Shown in pieces: positions 55,142-63,472 of a stretch of 64,000 nucleotides of DNA (its first letter is position 1; each line of letters begins with the position of its first letter). The notes beneath the pieces were generated by a model. That model had not been told where the DNA came from, did no database searches, and saw only the letters and a program-made list of their open reading frames with translations. The stretch comes from Nitratireductor sp. GISD-1A_MAKvit. Lineage in GTDB: Bacteria > Pseudomonadota > Alphaproteobacteria > Rhizobiales > Rhizobiaceae. The DNA lies in the NCBI RefSeq assembly GCF_040819555.1, contig NZ_CP161920.1, positions 2,417,001 through 2,481,000 on the forward strand, read 5' to 3'. The position numbers were made by a program, and so were the translations under genes.

Positions 55142-55420
55142 GTGACGACATTCGACAAGGTTGCCGACATCATCGCTGAAACCAGCGAGATCGACCGCGA
55201 GAAAATCACCCCCGAAAGCCACACCATTGACGATCTTGGCATCGACAGCCTCGATTTCCTCGACATCGTCTTTGCCATCGACAAGGAATTCGGCATCAAG
55301 GTTCCGCTGGAAAAGTGGACTCAGGAAGTCAATGACGGCAAGGTTTCGACAGAAGAGTATTTTGTCATGAAGAACCTTTGCGCCAAGATCGACGACCTCG
55401 TGGCCGCCAAGGCTGGCTGA
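55142..55420 (+). CDS. acpXL: Very-long-chain acyl carrier protein AcpXL
   Basis: Acyl carrier protein of 92 residues that carries the growing 27-hydroxyoctacosanoyl chain for lipid [51 protein letters not shown] is nearly identical to rhizobial AcpXL, with the phosphopantetheine Ser in GIDSLDF. The GTG at 55142 ([13 protein letters not shown]) is the expected start. First gene of the operon ending in lpxXL. Confidence 0.94.
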   Translation: MTTFDKVADIIAETSEIDREKITPESHTIDDLGIDSLDFLDIVFAIDKEFGIKVPLEKWTQEVNDGKVSTEEYFVMKNLCAKIDDLVAAKAG

Positions 55421-55456
55421 GCTCTTTCCTGACAGTGCATCGTTGAAGGGAGCGGC

Positions 55457-56644
55457 ATGAGCCCGCGCGACGTAGTTATCACCGGCATGGGCATCGTCTC
55501 CTCGCTTGGCGAGGGAGCAGACGCCCACTGGCAGGCGCTGACGGCAAAGGTGCCCACGCCCGTGCTCGATCGGGAGCGGTTTGCGCCTTACAGCATCCAT
55601 CCCCTGCCCGAGATCGACTGGGGCCAGCAGATTCCGCGACGCGGCGATCAACGCCAGATGGAAACCTGGCAGCGCCTTGGCACCTATGCGGCGGGCCTCG
55701 CGCTCGACGATGCGGGCATGAAAGGCGACGAGGCGCTTTGCGCGTCCATGGACATGGTGATCGCCGCCGGAGGCGGTGAACGTGACGAGACGGTGGATGA
55801 AGCCATCCTGGCCGCCTCGCTCGAGCGCAACGATCATGACATCCTGCTCAACGAGAAGCTCACCACCGAGCTGCGCCCGACGCTGTTCCTGGCGCAGCTT
55901 TCCAATCTTCTCGCCGGCAACATCTCCATCGTTCACAAGGTGACCGGTTCGTCGCGCACCTTCATGGGCGAGGAAGGTGCCGGTGTTTCGGCCATCGAGA
56001 CGGCGGCCGCGCGCATTCGCTCCGGCCAGTCCTCGCATGTTCTGGTCGGTGCATCCTTCCAGACCGAACATTCCGACATGCTGCTTGCCTATGAGCTTGC
56101 CGGCTTTCTGCATCGCGAAGACTGGAAACCGGTCTGGCAGCGCGCGGAGTCCGAGGGCGGCGGTGTGGTCTCCGGTTCCGGCGCAGCTTTCCTGATCCTG
56201 GAATCGCGCGAACATGCCGAAAAGCGTGGACGCAAGGCCTATGCATCCATCGGCCCGGTCGTTTCGCGCCGCACCCGCCGCAAGAGTGAGCCGCTCGCCA
56301 CCGGAATAGCAGAGATGCTCGACCGGCTTCCGCTGCCGCAAACGCCCGTTCTCGCACTGTCAGGTGCTTCCGGCGCCGATGCTGCAACGGTGGCGGAACG
56401 CGAAGCACTTGCCCGTCACGACAACATCACGCTGCGCGGCTTTTCATCGCTCACGGGGCATTTGAAGGAAGCGCAGTTTCCCTTTGCGGTCGCGCTCGCA
56501 GCTCTCGCGCTGCATCATGGCAGCCCCTACCCGGCATTCGATGAGACAACCGAACCCGCATTCGATGGTAGCCCCGAGACCGTTCTTGCGACAGCCATAG
56601 GCTATCACTGCTACGAAGGCATGGGCCTCATCAAACGGGCCTGA
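55457..56644 (+). CDS. fabF2XL: Ketoacyl-ACP synthase-like protein FabF2XL, without catalytic Cys
   Basis: Ketosynthase-fold protein of 395 residues starting VVITGMGIVSSLGEG. At the position of the nucleophile-containing loop (usual form TACASG) it has VTGSSRTFMGEEGAG (about residues 162-176), so the catalytic Cys is missing. The first active-site His segment (usual form AHGTST) is LSGASGADA. The SSLTGHLKEAQFPF region retains its His. It looks like a chain-length-factor-type partner of the following, complete ketosynthase. It starts 36 bases after acpXL; fabZXL, usually between them, is absent. Confidence 0.87.
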   Translation: MSPRDVVITGMGIVSSLGEGADAHWQALTAKVPTPVLDRERFAPYSIHPLPEIDWGQQIPRRGDQRQMETWQRLGTYAAGLALDDAGMKGDEALCASMDMVIAAGGGERDETVDEAILAASLERNDHDILLNEKLTTELRPTLFLAQLSNLLAGNISIVHKVTGSSRTFMGEEGAGVSAIETAAARIRSGQSSHVLVGASFQTEHSDMLLAYELAGFLHREDWKPVWQRAESEGGGVVSGSGAAFLILESREHAEKRGRKAYASIGPVVSRRTRRKSEPLATGIAEMLDRLPLPQTPVLALSGASGADAATVAEREALARHDNITLRGFSSLTGHLKEAQFPFAVALAALALHHGSPYPAFDETTEPAFDGSPETVLATAIGYHCYEGMGLIKRA

Positions 56645-56680
56645 TGACCCGGCCCGGAGGAATTTAGAGAAAGCGATCCC

Positions 56681-57949
56681 GTGAAAACGACCGACAGCTT
56701 TGGAAGACCCGTTATCGCCGTTACCGGAATGGGCGTCGTGACCTCTCTCGGCCAGGGCCGTTCAGAGAACTGGGACGCGCTGATCAGCGGGCGTTCCGGC
56801 ATCCACCCCATCACGCGCTTTCCCACCGATCACCTGGCCACCACGATCTCCGGCATGGTCGATTTCCTGCCGTCGAGCACGAAGGGGGCAAGCGTCCACA
56901 CGCACCATCTCGCCGATCTCGTGGCGGCAGAAGCCATCGAACAGTCCGGTCTGCCTGACGCCGATTTCGGCGGACCGCTCTTTCTGGCAGCGCCTCCCGT
57001 CGAGCTCGACTGGCATCATCGTCTTGCGCTTTACGCCAGGGCCCGCAGCCACAATGGCAATCCTTCGCTCATCGAAGCGGCAAGGGAAGCCCGCGCCATG
57101 GAGCTTTTCGAGGAAAGCCAGTTCGGCACCATCGCCGACAGGCTTGCCGAGCGCTACGGAACGCGCGGCCTGCCGATCACCATGTCCACCGCCTGCGCCT
57201 CGGGCGCAACCGCAATTCAGCTCGGAACCGAAGCGATCCGCCGCGGCGAGTGCGACCGCGCTCTTGCCATCGGTGCGGATGGTTCGGCAACCGCCGAAGC
57301 GCTCATCCGCTTCTCGCTTCTATCCGCCCTGACCACCCAGAACGATGTCCCTGAAAAGGCTTCGCGTCCTTTCTCGAAAGATCGCAGCGGCTTCGTCCTG
57401 GCCGAGGGTGCCGGTGCGCTGGTGCTGGAATCGCTTGAAAGCGCCCTTGCGCGCGGAGCCGAAATTCTCGGCATCATGCGCGGCTGTGGCGAAAAGGCCG
57501 ATGATTTCCACCGCACCCGCTCAAAGCCCGACGGCTCGCCTGCCATTGGCGCCGTGCGCGCTGCCCTTGCGGATGCCGGCATGGCCGAAGACGAAATCGA
57601 ATATGTCAACGCTCACGGCACCTCAACGCCCGAAAACGACAAGATGGAGCATCTTTCGCTCTCCACCGTTTTCGGTGAGCGCATGAAGACAACGCCGATC
57701 TCCTCCAACAAGTCGATGATCGGTCACACGCTCTCCGCGGCAGGCGCCATCGAGGCCGTTTTCTCACTGATGACCATGCGTGAGGGCGTCATTCCGCCCA
57801 CCATCAACTATGACACGCCGGACCCGGCCATCGAGCTTGATGTGGTGCCTAATGTGAAGCGCGAGGCGCAGGTTTCGACCGTTCTGTCGAACTCGTTCGG
57901 CTTCGGCGGACAGAACACCTGCCTTGTCATGGCCCGCGAACCGGTCTAA
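56681..57949 (+). CDS. fabF1XL: Ketoacyl-ACP synthase FabF1XL, catalytically complete
   Basis: Condensing enzyme of 422 residues for very-long-chain fatty acid elongation on AcpXL. Nucleophile Cys172 in STACASGATAI, first His in NAHGTSTPEND, and second His in SNKSMIGHTLSAAGA are all present. Start GTG 56681 (MKTTDSFGRPVIAVTGMG). Probably dimerises with FabF2XL. Stop overlaps a palindrome. Confidence 0.92.
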   Translation: MKTTDSFGRPVIAVTGMGVVTSLGQGRSENWDALISGRSGIHPITRFPTDHLATTISGMVDFLPSSTKGASVHTHHLADLVAAEAIEQSGLPDADFGGPLFLAAPPVELDWHHRLALYARARSHNGNPSLIEAAREARAMELFEESQFGTIADRLAERYGTRGLPITMSTACASGATAIQLGTEAIRRGECDRALAIGADGSATAEALIRFSLLSALTTQNDVPEKASRPFSKDRSGFVLAEGAGALVLESLESALARGAEILGIMRGCGEKADDFHRTRSKPDGSPAIGAVRAALADAGMAEDEIEYVNAHGTSTPENDKMEHLSLSTVFGERMKTTPISSNKSMIGHTLSAAGAIEAVFSLMTMREGVIPPTINYDTPDPAIELDVVPNVKREAQVSTVLSNSFGFGGQNTCLVMAREPV

Positions 57950-57959
57950 TCGACCGGTT
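57939..57959 (+). terminator. Hairpin over the fabF1XL stop codon
   Basis: AACCGGTC pairs perfectly with GACCGGTT around a 5-base loop containing the stop codon region. No T tract, so it is more likely a processing or attenuation element inside the operon than a terminator. Confidence 0.45.
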
Positions 57960-57988
57960 CCAATTGCCCGAAACCATCGGAATTTATC

Positions 57989-59017
57989 ATGCGCGCACTT
58001 CAACTCGTCGCCGACCGCAAGCTTGAAACCGTCGATCTTGCGCCGCCGCCTGCTCCCGGACAGGGCGAGGTGACCCTGAAGATCCGTGCCGTCGCCCTCA
58101 ATCACATCGATGTATGGGGCTGGCGTGGCATGGCGTTTGCCAAGCGCAAGATGCCGCTCGTCGTCGGCGCGGAAGCCTCTGGCGTGGTCGAGACGGTTGG
58201 CCCCGGGGTCAGCAATCTGCTTCCCGGACAGCTCGTTTCCATCTATGGCGCGCGCACTTGTGGTCTGTGTCGTGCCTGTCGCGAAGGCCGCGACAATCTG
58301 TGCGAACATGTCTCCGGCGTGCACGGCTTCCACCTCGACGGTTTTGCGCAGGAAAAGATCAATCTGCCCGCCCGCCTCCTCGTCCCCGCCCCGCCCGGCG
58401 TTGACGAGATCGGTGCTGCCGTTGCGCCCGTCACCTTCGGCACCGTGGAGCACATGCTGTTCGACAATGCGAAGCTTGAGCCGGGCGAAACGATCCTCGT
58501 TCAGGCCGGCGGCTCCGGCATCGGCACAGCCGCCATCCAGCTTGCCAAGAGCATGGGCTGCACCGTCATCACCACGGTGGGCTCCGACGACAAAATGGAG
58601 AAGGCAAAGGCGCTCGGCGCCGATCATGTGATCAACTACCGCGAAGACCGTTTCGAGGGCGTCGTGCGCAAGATCACGAAGAAGCGCGGCGTGGATGTGG
58701 TGTTCGAGCATGTGGGTGCCGACACCTGGGCCGGCTCGCTTCTTTCCATGAAGCGTGGCGGACGCCTCGTCACCTGCGGCTCCACCTCCGGTGTTTCCAC
58801 CAGCATGAACCTGATGCAGCTTTTCCAGCAGCAGCTCAAGATCTTTGGTTCCTTCGGCTGCCGCATGGAAAACATGGCCGACGCCATGCAGAAGATGGCG
58901 CGCGGGCTGGCCTCCCCGGTGATCGACACCGAGGTAAGCTTTGCCGACATCGACAAGGCGCTCGCTCGCATGGAAGGCCGCGACGTGTTCGGCAAGATCA
59001 TCCTGCGCGTGGACTGA
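57989..59017 (+). CDS. adh2XL: Zinc-type alcohol dehydrogenase/quinone oxidoreductase of the acpXL operon (Adh2XL)
   Basis: MDR-family oxidoreductase of 342 residues: N-terminal GroES-like domain with a structural zinc site (ARTCGLCRACREGRDNLCEH: four Cys), and a Rossmann domain with AGGSGIGTAAIQLAKSMG. In the rhizobial acpXL operon this gene lies between fabF1XL and lpxXL as here. Its part in making the omega-1 hydroxylated chain is thought to be an enoyl or keto reduction. Confidence 0.9.
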   Translation: MRALQLVADRKLETVDLAPPPAPGQGEVTLKIRAVALNHIDVWGWRGMAFAKRKMPLVVGAEASGVVETVGPGVSNLLPGQLVSIYGARTCGLCRACREGRDNLCEHVSGVHGFHLDGFAQEKINLPARLLVPAPPGVDEIGAAVAPVTFGTVEHMLFDNAKLEPGETILVQAGGSGIGTAAIQLAKSMGCTVITTVGSDDKMEKAKALGADHVINYREDRFEGVVRKITKKRGVDVVFEHVGADTWAGSLLSMKRGGRLVTCGSTSGVSTSMNLMQLFQQQLKIFGSFGCRMENMADAMQKMARGLASPVIDTEVSFADIDKALARMEGRDVFGKIILRVD

Positions 59018-59026
59018 CCCGCGCCC

Positions 59027-59947
59027 ATGAAGCGCTTCCTCCACAAAACCGGCAAACGCCTCAAGACGCTCGAATACTGGCTCACCGCGCGCCTGGTGAT
59101 CGGCACTCTGGCGCTGCTGCGCAAGCTGCCGCCCGAAAAGGCGCTCGATCTGGCAGAAAAGGTCGCCCGCAAACTCGGGCCCAGGGTGGGCCGCCATCGC
59201 CTCGCCGTCGACAATCTGCGGCACGCCTATCCGGAAAAAAGCGAAGCTGAACTTGAAGCCATCGCCCTCGACATGTGGGGCAACATGGCACGGCTTGCCG
59301 TTGAATATGTGTTTCTCGACAAGCTGTTCGATTTCGATCCGGAAGCCGAAACGCCCGGCCGGGTCGAGGTGGATGGCATAGAGATCTTCAAGCGGCTGCG
59401 CGACGAACATGGCGTTCCGCACATTTTCTTCACCGGCCATCTCGGCAATTTCGAGTTTTTGCCCATTGCCGCCGCCCGCTTCGACCTTGCCACGACGTCG
59501 CTCTTTCGCCCGCCCAACAATCCCTATGTTGCCGATTACATCCTGAAAACCCGCAGCAGTGCCATGGGCGGGCTCGTGCCATCACAGGCGGGCGCCGCGC
59601 TTCAGCTTGCCCGAGTTCTGGACGAAGGTGGCAATATCGGCGTTCTGGTCGACCAGAAATTCCGCAAGGGCGTGAAGACGCGCTTCTTTGGCCGCGAATG
59701 CCGGACGAACCCGCTGCTCCCAAAACTGGCGCGGCAATATGGCTGCGATGTCTATCCGGCGCGCTGCAAGCGCCTTCCGGGCGGCCGCTATCGCCTTATT
59801 GTCGAAGACAGGATCACCCTGCCCCGGCATGAAGACGGCACGATCGACATCGAGGCAGCCGCACAGATGCTCAACGATGTGGTCGAGCGCTGGGTGCGCG
59901 AGGATCCCGGCCAGTGGATGTGGTTCCACAAGCGCTGGCAGATGTAG
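59027..59947 (+). CDS. lpxXL: Lipid A very-long-chain acyltransferase LpxXL
   Basis: Inner-membrane acyltransferase of 306 residues of the LpxL/HtrB family. The catalytic dyad is HLGNFE (H-x4-E) in FTGHLGNFEFLPIAA. An N-terminal hydrophobic segment (RLVIGTLALLRKL) is followed by WGNMARLAVEY and LVDQKFRKGVKTRFFGRECRTNPLLPKLA. Transfers the 27-hydroxyoctacosanoyl chain from AcpXL to lipid A. Last gene of the operon. Confidence 0.93.
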   Translation: MKRFLHKTGKRLKTLEYWLTARLVIGTLALLRKLPPEKALDLAEKVARKLGPRVGRHRLAVDNLRHAYPEKSEAELEAIALDMWGNMARLAVEYVFLDKLFDFDPEAETPGRVEVDGIEIFKRLRDEHGVPHIFFTGHLGNFEFLPIAAARFDLATTSLFRPPNNPYVADYILKTRSSAMGGLVPSQAGAALQLARVLDEGGNIGVLVDQKFRKGVKTRFFGRECRTNPLLPKLARQYGCDVYPARCKRLPGGRYRLIVEDRITLPRHEDGTIDIEAAAQMLNDVVERWVREDPGQWMWFHKRWQM

Positions 59948-59960
59948 CTTGCCCGGTTGA

Positions 59961-60392
59961 TCAATCCGTAACGACAATCCGCGTGTTGCCGGGCCCGATC
60001 TTTTTTACAAGCGCATAAAGCCGTTTCGCATTGGCCGTATGCAGCCGCACGCAGCCATGCGAGGCGGGCCGACCGAGCTTGGACACCGCATTGGTGCCGT
60101 GGATGGCATAGCCGCCATAGTAAAAGATCGAGTATGGCATTGGCGACATGTTGTACTTGCGCGAATGCCACATCTTGTGCATGCGCTTTGGCCGCCACCG
60201 GCCACGCGGCGTCACATAGCCACGTCGCGCCGTCGAAACGCGCCAGCGATGCAGCACACGGCCCCGATGCACGACTGTCATGGTCTGTTTGGAAACACTG
60301 ACTTTCGCCACAAGGCTTGCGGCAAATCCCTGGACCACGCCGCCTGAAAGGATCAGGCCTGCGATGGCTACAGCAAAGAAAATCCGTTTCAT
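59961..60392 (-). CDS. Small secreted L,D-transpeptidase (YkuD family)
   Basis: Protein of 143 residues with a signal peptide (ending GFAAS) and almost nothing beyond the YkuD catalytic domain: VSKQTMTVVHRGRVLHRWRVSTA, YAIHGT and ASHGCVRL with the active Cys. Makes 3-3 peptidoglycan cross-links or links proteins to the wall. ATG 60392 (MKRIFFAVAIAGLIL); a longer N-terminus is not supported. Convergent with lpxXL. Confidence 0.89.
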   Translation of the reverse strand: MKRIFFAVAIAGLILSGGVVQGFAASLVAKVSVSKQTMTVVHRGRVLHRWRVSTARRGYVTPRGRWRPKRMHKMWHSRKYNMSPMPYSIFYYGGYAIHGTNAVSKLGRPASHGCVRLHTANAKRLYALVKKIGPGNTRIVVTD

Positions 60393-60577
60393 GAGCGCCC
60401 CCGCTACATGTGACAATTCTACCCGTAGTCCTGAATTGTTTATCGTCAATTCATGACAAAACCCCAAATTTCCTTGGTAAATAGAACAATACTGTTATTC
60501 GCAGGGCAAGTTTGCGCACTTCACAATCGCGTGCACACGATCTTGCCAATTGCGATCCATGCGGCTCTATTGCCCTC

Positions 60578-61861
60578 ATGAACGAACAGCTTGCCCTGGC
60601 AGTGCGCCGCCGGACGGACGATCTCGTCGCACTCACTTCCGATCTGATCCGCTTTCCCACGGTGAACCCGCCGGGCGACGCCTACACGCCGTGCTGCGAA
60701 TACATCGCGCGGCGGCTCGAGGCGAAGGGTTTTGCCACGCAGTTTGTCCGCGGCGTCGATGCGCCAGGCGATTCTGACCGTTACCCCCGCACCAATGTCA
60801 TCGCCCGCCGTGAAGGCCGCAGCCCCGGCGCGACGGTGCATTTCAACTCCCATATCGATGTGGTGGAAGCCGGCGAAGGCTGGACGGTCGACCCCTATGC
60901 CGCCATCGTACGGGACGGCAAGGTTTTCGGGCGTGGCGCCTGCGACATGAAGGGCGGGCTCGCCGCCTCCATCATCGCCGCCGAAGCGTTTCTCGAAATC
61001 TATCCGGATTTTCCCGGTGCCATCGAAATTTCGGGAACGGCGGACGAGGAATCGGGCGGCTATGGCGGCGTTGCCTATCTGGCGCGGCAGGGCTTTTTCT
61101 CAAAACCCCGCGTCGATCATGTCATCATTCCCGAGCCGCTCAACAAGGACCGCATCTGCCTTGGCCATCGCGGCGTGTGGTGGGCGGAAATCGAAACGCG
61201 CGGTGCCATTGCCCATGGTGCGATGCCGTTCCTCGGCGATTCGGCCATCCGCCACATGGGCGCCCTGCTCCACGCTTTCGAGGAAGAGCTCTTTCCCGCG
61301 CTCGACGCCAAAGAGACACGCATGCCGGTCGTGCCCGAAGGCGCGCGCCGCTCCACCATGAACATCAACTCGGTGCATGGCGGCCAGACGGAGGATTTCT
61401 TCCCCGGGCTGCCTTCCCCCAATGTGGCCGACTCCTGCCGCATGGTGATCGACCGCCGCTTCCTGATCGAGGAAGACATTTCCGAAGTAAAAGGCGAAGT
61501 GATCTCGATCCTGGAACGCCTGAAACGCGAGCGTCCGAAATTCGACTATTCCATGCGCGACCTGATGGAAGTTCTGCCGCTGATGACCGAGGAGGACGCA
61601 CCCGTGCCGAGCGCCATTGCCGCCGGCATCCGCGAGGTGTTCGGCAAGGAGCCGGAATATGTCATCTCGCCCGGCACCTACGACCAGAAGCACATTTCGC
61701 GCATCGGCCACCTGCACGACTGCGTCGCCTATGGTCCCGGCATTCTCGATCTCGCCCACCAGCCCGATGAATGGGTCGGCATCGAGGACATGGTTCAGTC
61801 GGCAACCGTCATGGCAATGAGCCTCGATGTTCTGTTGCGTGGCGCCGCACCGCCGCGTTAG
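60578..61861 (+). CDS. M20-family deacylase/peptidase (ArgE/DapE-like)
   Basis: Zinc hydrolase of 427 residues: VHFNSHIDVVEAGEGW (metal His and Asp), GRGACDMKGGLAAS, GTADEESGGYGG (catalytic Glu) and the lid GVWWAEIETRGAIAHGAMP. ATG 60578 (MNEQLALAVRRRTDDL). It precedes peptide-type ABC genes by 80 bases, so it probably hydrolyses an N-acyl amino acid or dipeptide imported by that transporter. Distinct from the M20 enzyme at 25765. Confidence 0.86.
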   Translation: MNEQLALAVRRRTDDLVALTSDLIRFPTVNPPGDAYTPCCEYIARRLEAKGFATQFVRGVDAPGDSDRYPRTNVIARREGRSPGATVHFNSHIDVVEAGEGWTVDPYAAIVRDGKVFGRGACDMKGGLAASIIAAEAFLEIYPDFPGAIEISGTADEESGGYGGVAYLARQGFFSKPRVDHVIIPEPLNKDRICLGHRGVWWAEIETRGAIAHGAMPFLGDSAIRHMGALLHAFEEELFPALDAKETRMPVVPEGARRSTMNINSVHGGQTEDFFPGLPSPNVADSCRMVIDRRFLIEEDISEVKGEVISILERLKRERPKFDYSMRDLMEVLPLMTEEDAPVPSAIAAGIREVFGKEPEYVISPGTYDQKHISRIGHLHDCVAYGPGILDLAHQPDEWVGIEDMVQSATVMAMSLDVLLRGAAPPR

Positions 61862-61941
61862 ACCTCTTTCAAAGCATGATTTACAGCCGCACTGAATCAC
61901 GCTTCAATCCTTGAAAACAATACGGCCTGCGGGAGAGAGAC

Positions 61942-63423
61942 ATGAAGACGATCAAGTCCATTATCGGCGGCGCAACGCTGTTACTGGCTGCAGGGACCGC
62001 AGCCCTGGCGGCCCGCACCGATCTTGTCATCGGTGTCGTTCTGGAACCGCCGCATCTCGACCCGACCGCGAGTGCTGCTGCCGCAATCGATGAAATCCTC
62101 TATGCCAATCTTTTTCAAGGTCTGACCCGCATCGGCCGCAATGGCGAGGTGCTGCCGGCCCTTGCCGAAAGCTGGGAAGTCTCCGACGACGGCAAGACCT
62201 ATACATTCAGGCTGCGTTCCGGTGTCACCTTTCACGATGGCACCACGTTTGACGCCGAAGATGTCAAATTCACCCTCGACCGGGCCCGTGCGGAAGATTC
62301 GACCAACGCGCAAAAGCAGCTCTTTGCCGCCATCGACACGGTCGAGGTGATCGATCCGTCCACCATTCAGGTGACCTTGTCTTCTCCGCAGGGCTCCTTT
62401 CTCTACAATCTCGGCTGGGGCGATGCGGTCATCGTCGCGCCCGAATCCGCCGAAACCAACAGGGAAAACCCCATCGGCACAGGCCCCTTCAAGTTCGACA
62501 AATGGGCAAAAGGCTCTTCCGTCACGCTGGTGAAAAACCCCGACTACTGGGGCGAGCCCGTCGCGCTGGAAAAGGCCGAGTTCCGTGTCGTGCCCGATGC
62601 GGCAGCCGCCATCCCCGCCCTCTTATCGGGCGATGTCCAGGCCTTTCCGCAGATGCCCGCCGGCGACGCCCTCATCCAGATCGAGAGCGACCCGCGCTTT
62701 GTCGTTGCCATCGGCGCCACGGAGGGCGAAACGATCCTCTCCACCAACAATGGCAAGGAACCCTTCAACAACATCAAGGTGCGTCAGGCCATCGCACACG
62801 CGCTGAACCGCGAAGAACTGATCGCCGGCAATGGTTCGGGCTATGGCACGCCCATCGGCTCGCATTTCTCGCCCGCCAACGAGGCCTATGTCGACCTGAC
62901 CGGCACCTATCCCCACGACCCGGCAAAGGCGAAGGAACTGCTCGCGGAGGCTGGCTATCCCGACGGTTTCAAGGCAACGCTCAAGCTCCCGCCGCCGGCC
63001 TATGCGCGCGATGGCGGACAGGTCGTCGCCTCGCAGCTGCGCCAGGTCGGCATTGAACTGGAAATCATTCCGGTAGAATGGGCCCAGTGGCTGGAGCAGG
63101 TGTTCAAGAACAAGGATTACGACCTCACCATCGTCTCCCACACGGAGCCGAACGACATCAACATCTACGCCCGCGACGATTACTACTTCAACTACCAGAA
63201 CCCCGCCTTCAAGGAGGTCATGAACGCGCTTGAAGCAACCGCCGATCCGGCAAAGCGCATCGAGCTTTATCAGACCGCCCAGAAGATCATCGCCGAGGAC
63301 GCGGTCAACGGTTTCATGTTCCAGCTTCCAAAGATCGGCGTGTGGGACGCGAAACTCGAAGGCATGTGGGAAAATTCGCCCATTCAGGCCAATGACCTGA
63401 CAGACGTGAAATGGACTGACTGA
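61942..63423 (+). CDS. Peptide/opine-type ABC transporter substrate-binding protein (family 5)
   Basis: Periplasmic protein of 493 residues: signal peptide (ending AALAAR), then VIGVVLEPPHLDPTASAAAAIDEILYANLFQGLTRIGRNGEVLPALAESWEVSDDGKTYTFRLR, the hallmark of DppA-type proteins, and GTGPFKFDKWAKGSSVTLVKNPDYW. ATG 61942 with GGGAGAGAG upstream. Binds a di- or oligopeptide or N-acyl amino acid. Confidence 0.92.
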   Translation: MKTIKSIIGGATLLLAAGTAALAARTDLVIGVVLEPPHLDPTASAAAAIDEILYANLFQGLTRIGRNGEVLPALAESWEVSDDGKTYTFRLRSGVTFHDGTTFDAEDVKFTLDRARAEDSTNAQKQLFAAIDTVEVIDPSTIQVTLSSPQGSFLYNLGWGDAVIVAPESAETNRENPIGTGPFKFDKWAKGSSVTLVKNPDYWGEPVALEKAEFRVVPDAAAAIPALLSGDVQAFPQMPAGDALIQIESDPRFVVAIGATEGETILSTNNGKEPFNNIKVRQAIAHALNREELIAGNGSGYGTPIGSHFSPANEAYVDLTGTYPHDPAKAKELLAEAGYPDGFKATLKLPPPAYARDGGQVVASQLRQVGIELEIIPVEWAQWLEQVFKNKDYDLTIVSHTEPNDINIYARDDYYFNYQNPAFKEVMNALEATADPAKRIELYQTAQKIIAEDAVNGFMFQLPKIGVWDAKLEGMWENSPIQANDLTDVKWTD

Positions 63424-63438
63424 TCGCTGAAAGGAAGC

Positions 63439-63456
63439 GCACCGCGAAAGCGGTGC
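63439..63456 (+). terminator. Tetraloop hairpin between binding-protein and permease genes
   Basis: GCACCGC-GAAA-GCGGTGC, a perfect 7-base stem with a GNRA-type loop, flanked by GGAA/TTCC that may extend it. It is in the same position relative to the binding protein as the hairpins at 11843 and 19780 and would favour its mRNA. Confidence 0.6.
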
Positions 63457-63472
63457 CGTTTCCGGGTCGCCC

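Noticed and set aside
57764..59440. 558-codon minus-strand frame across fabF1XL, adh2XL and lpxXL
   Set aside because: It crosses three well-identified genes and their boundaries and shows no protein family features.
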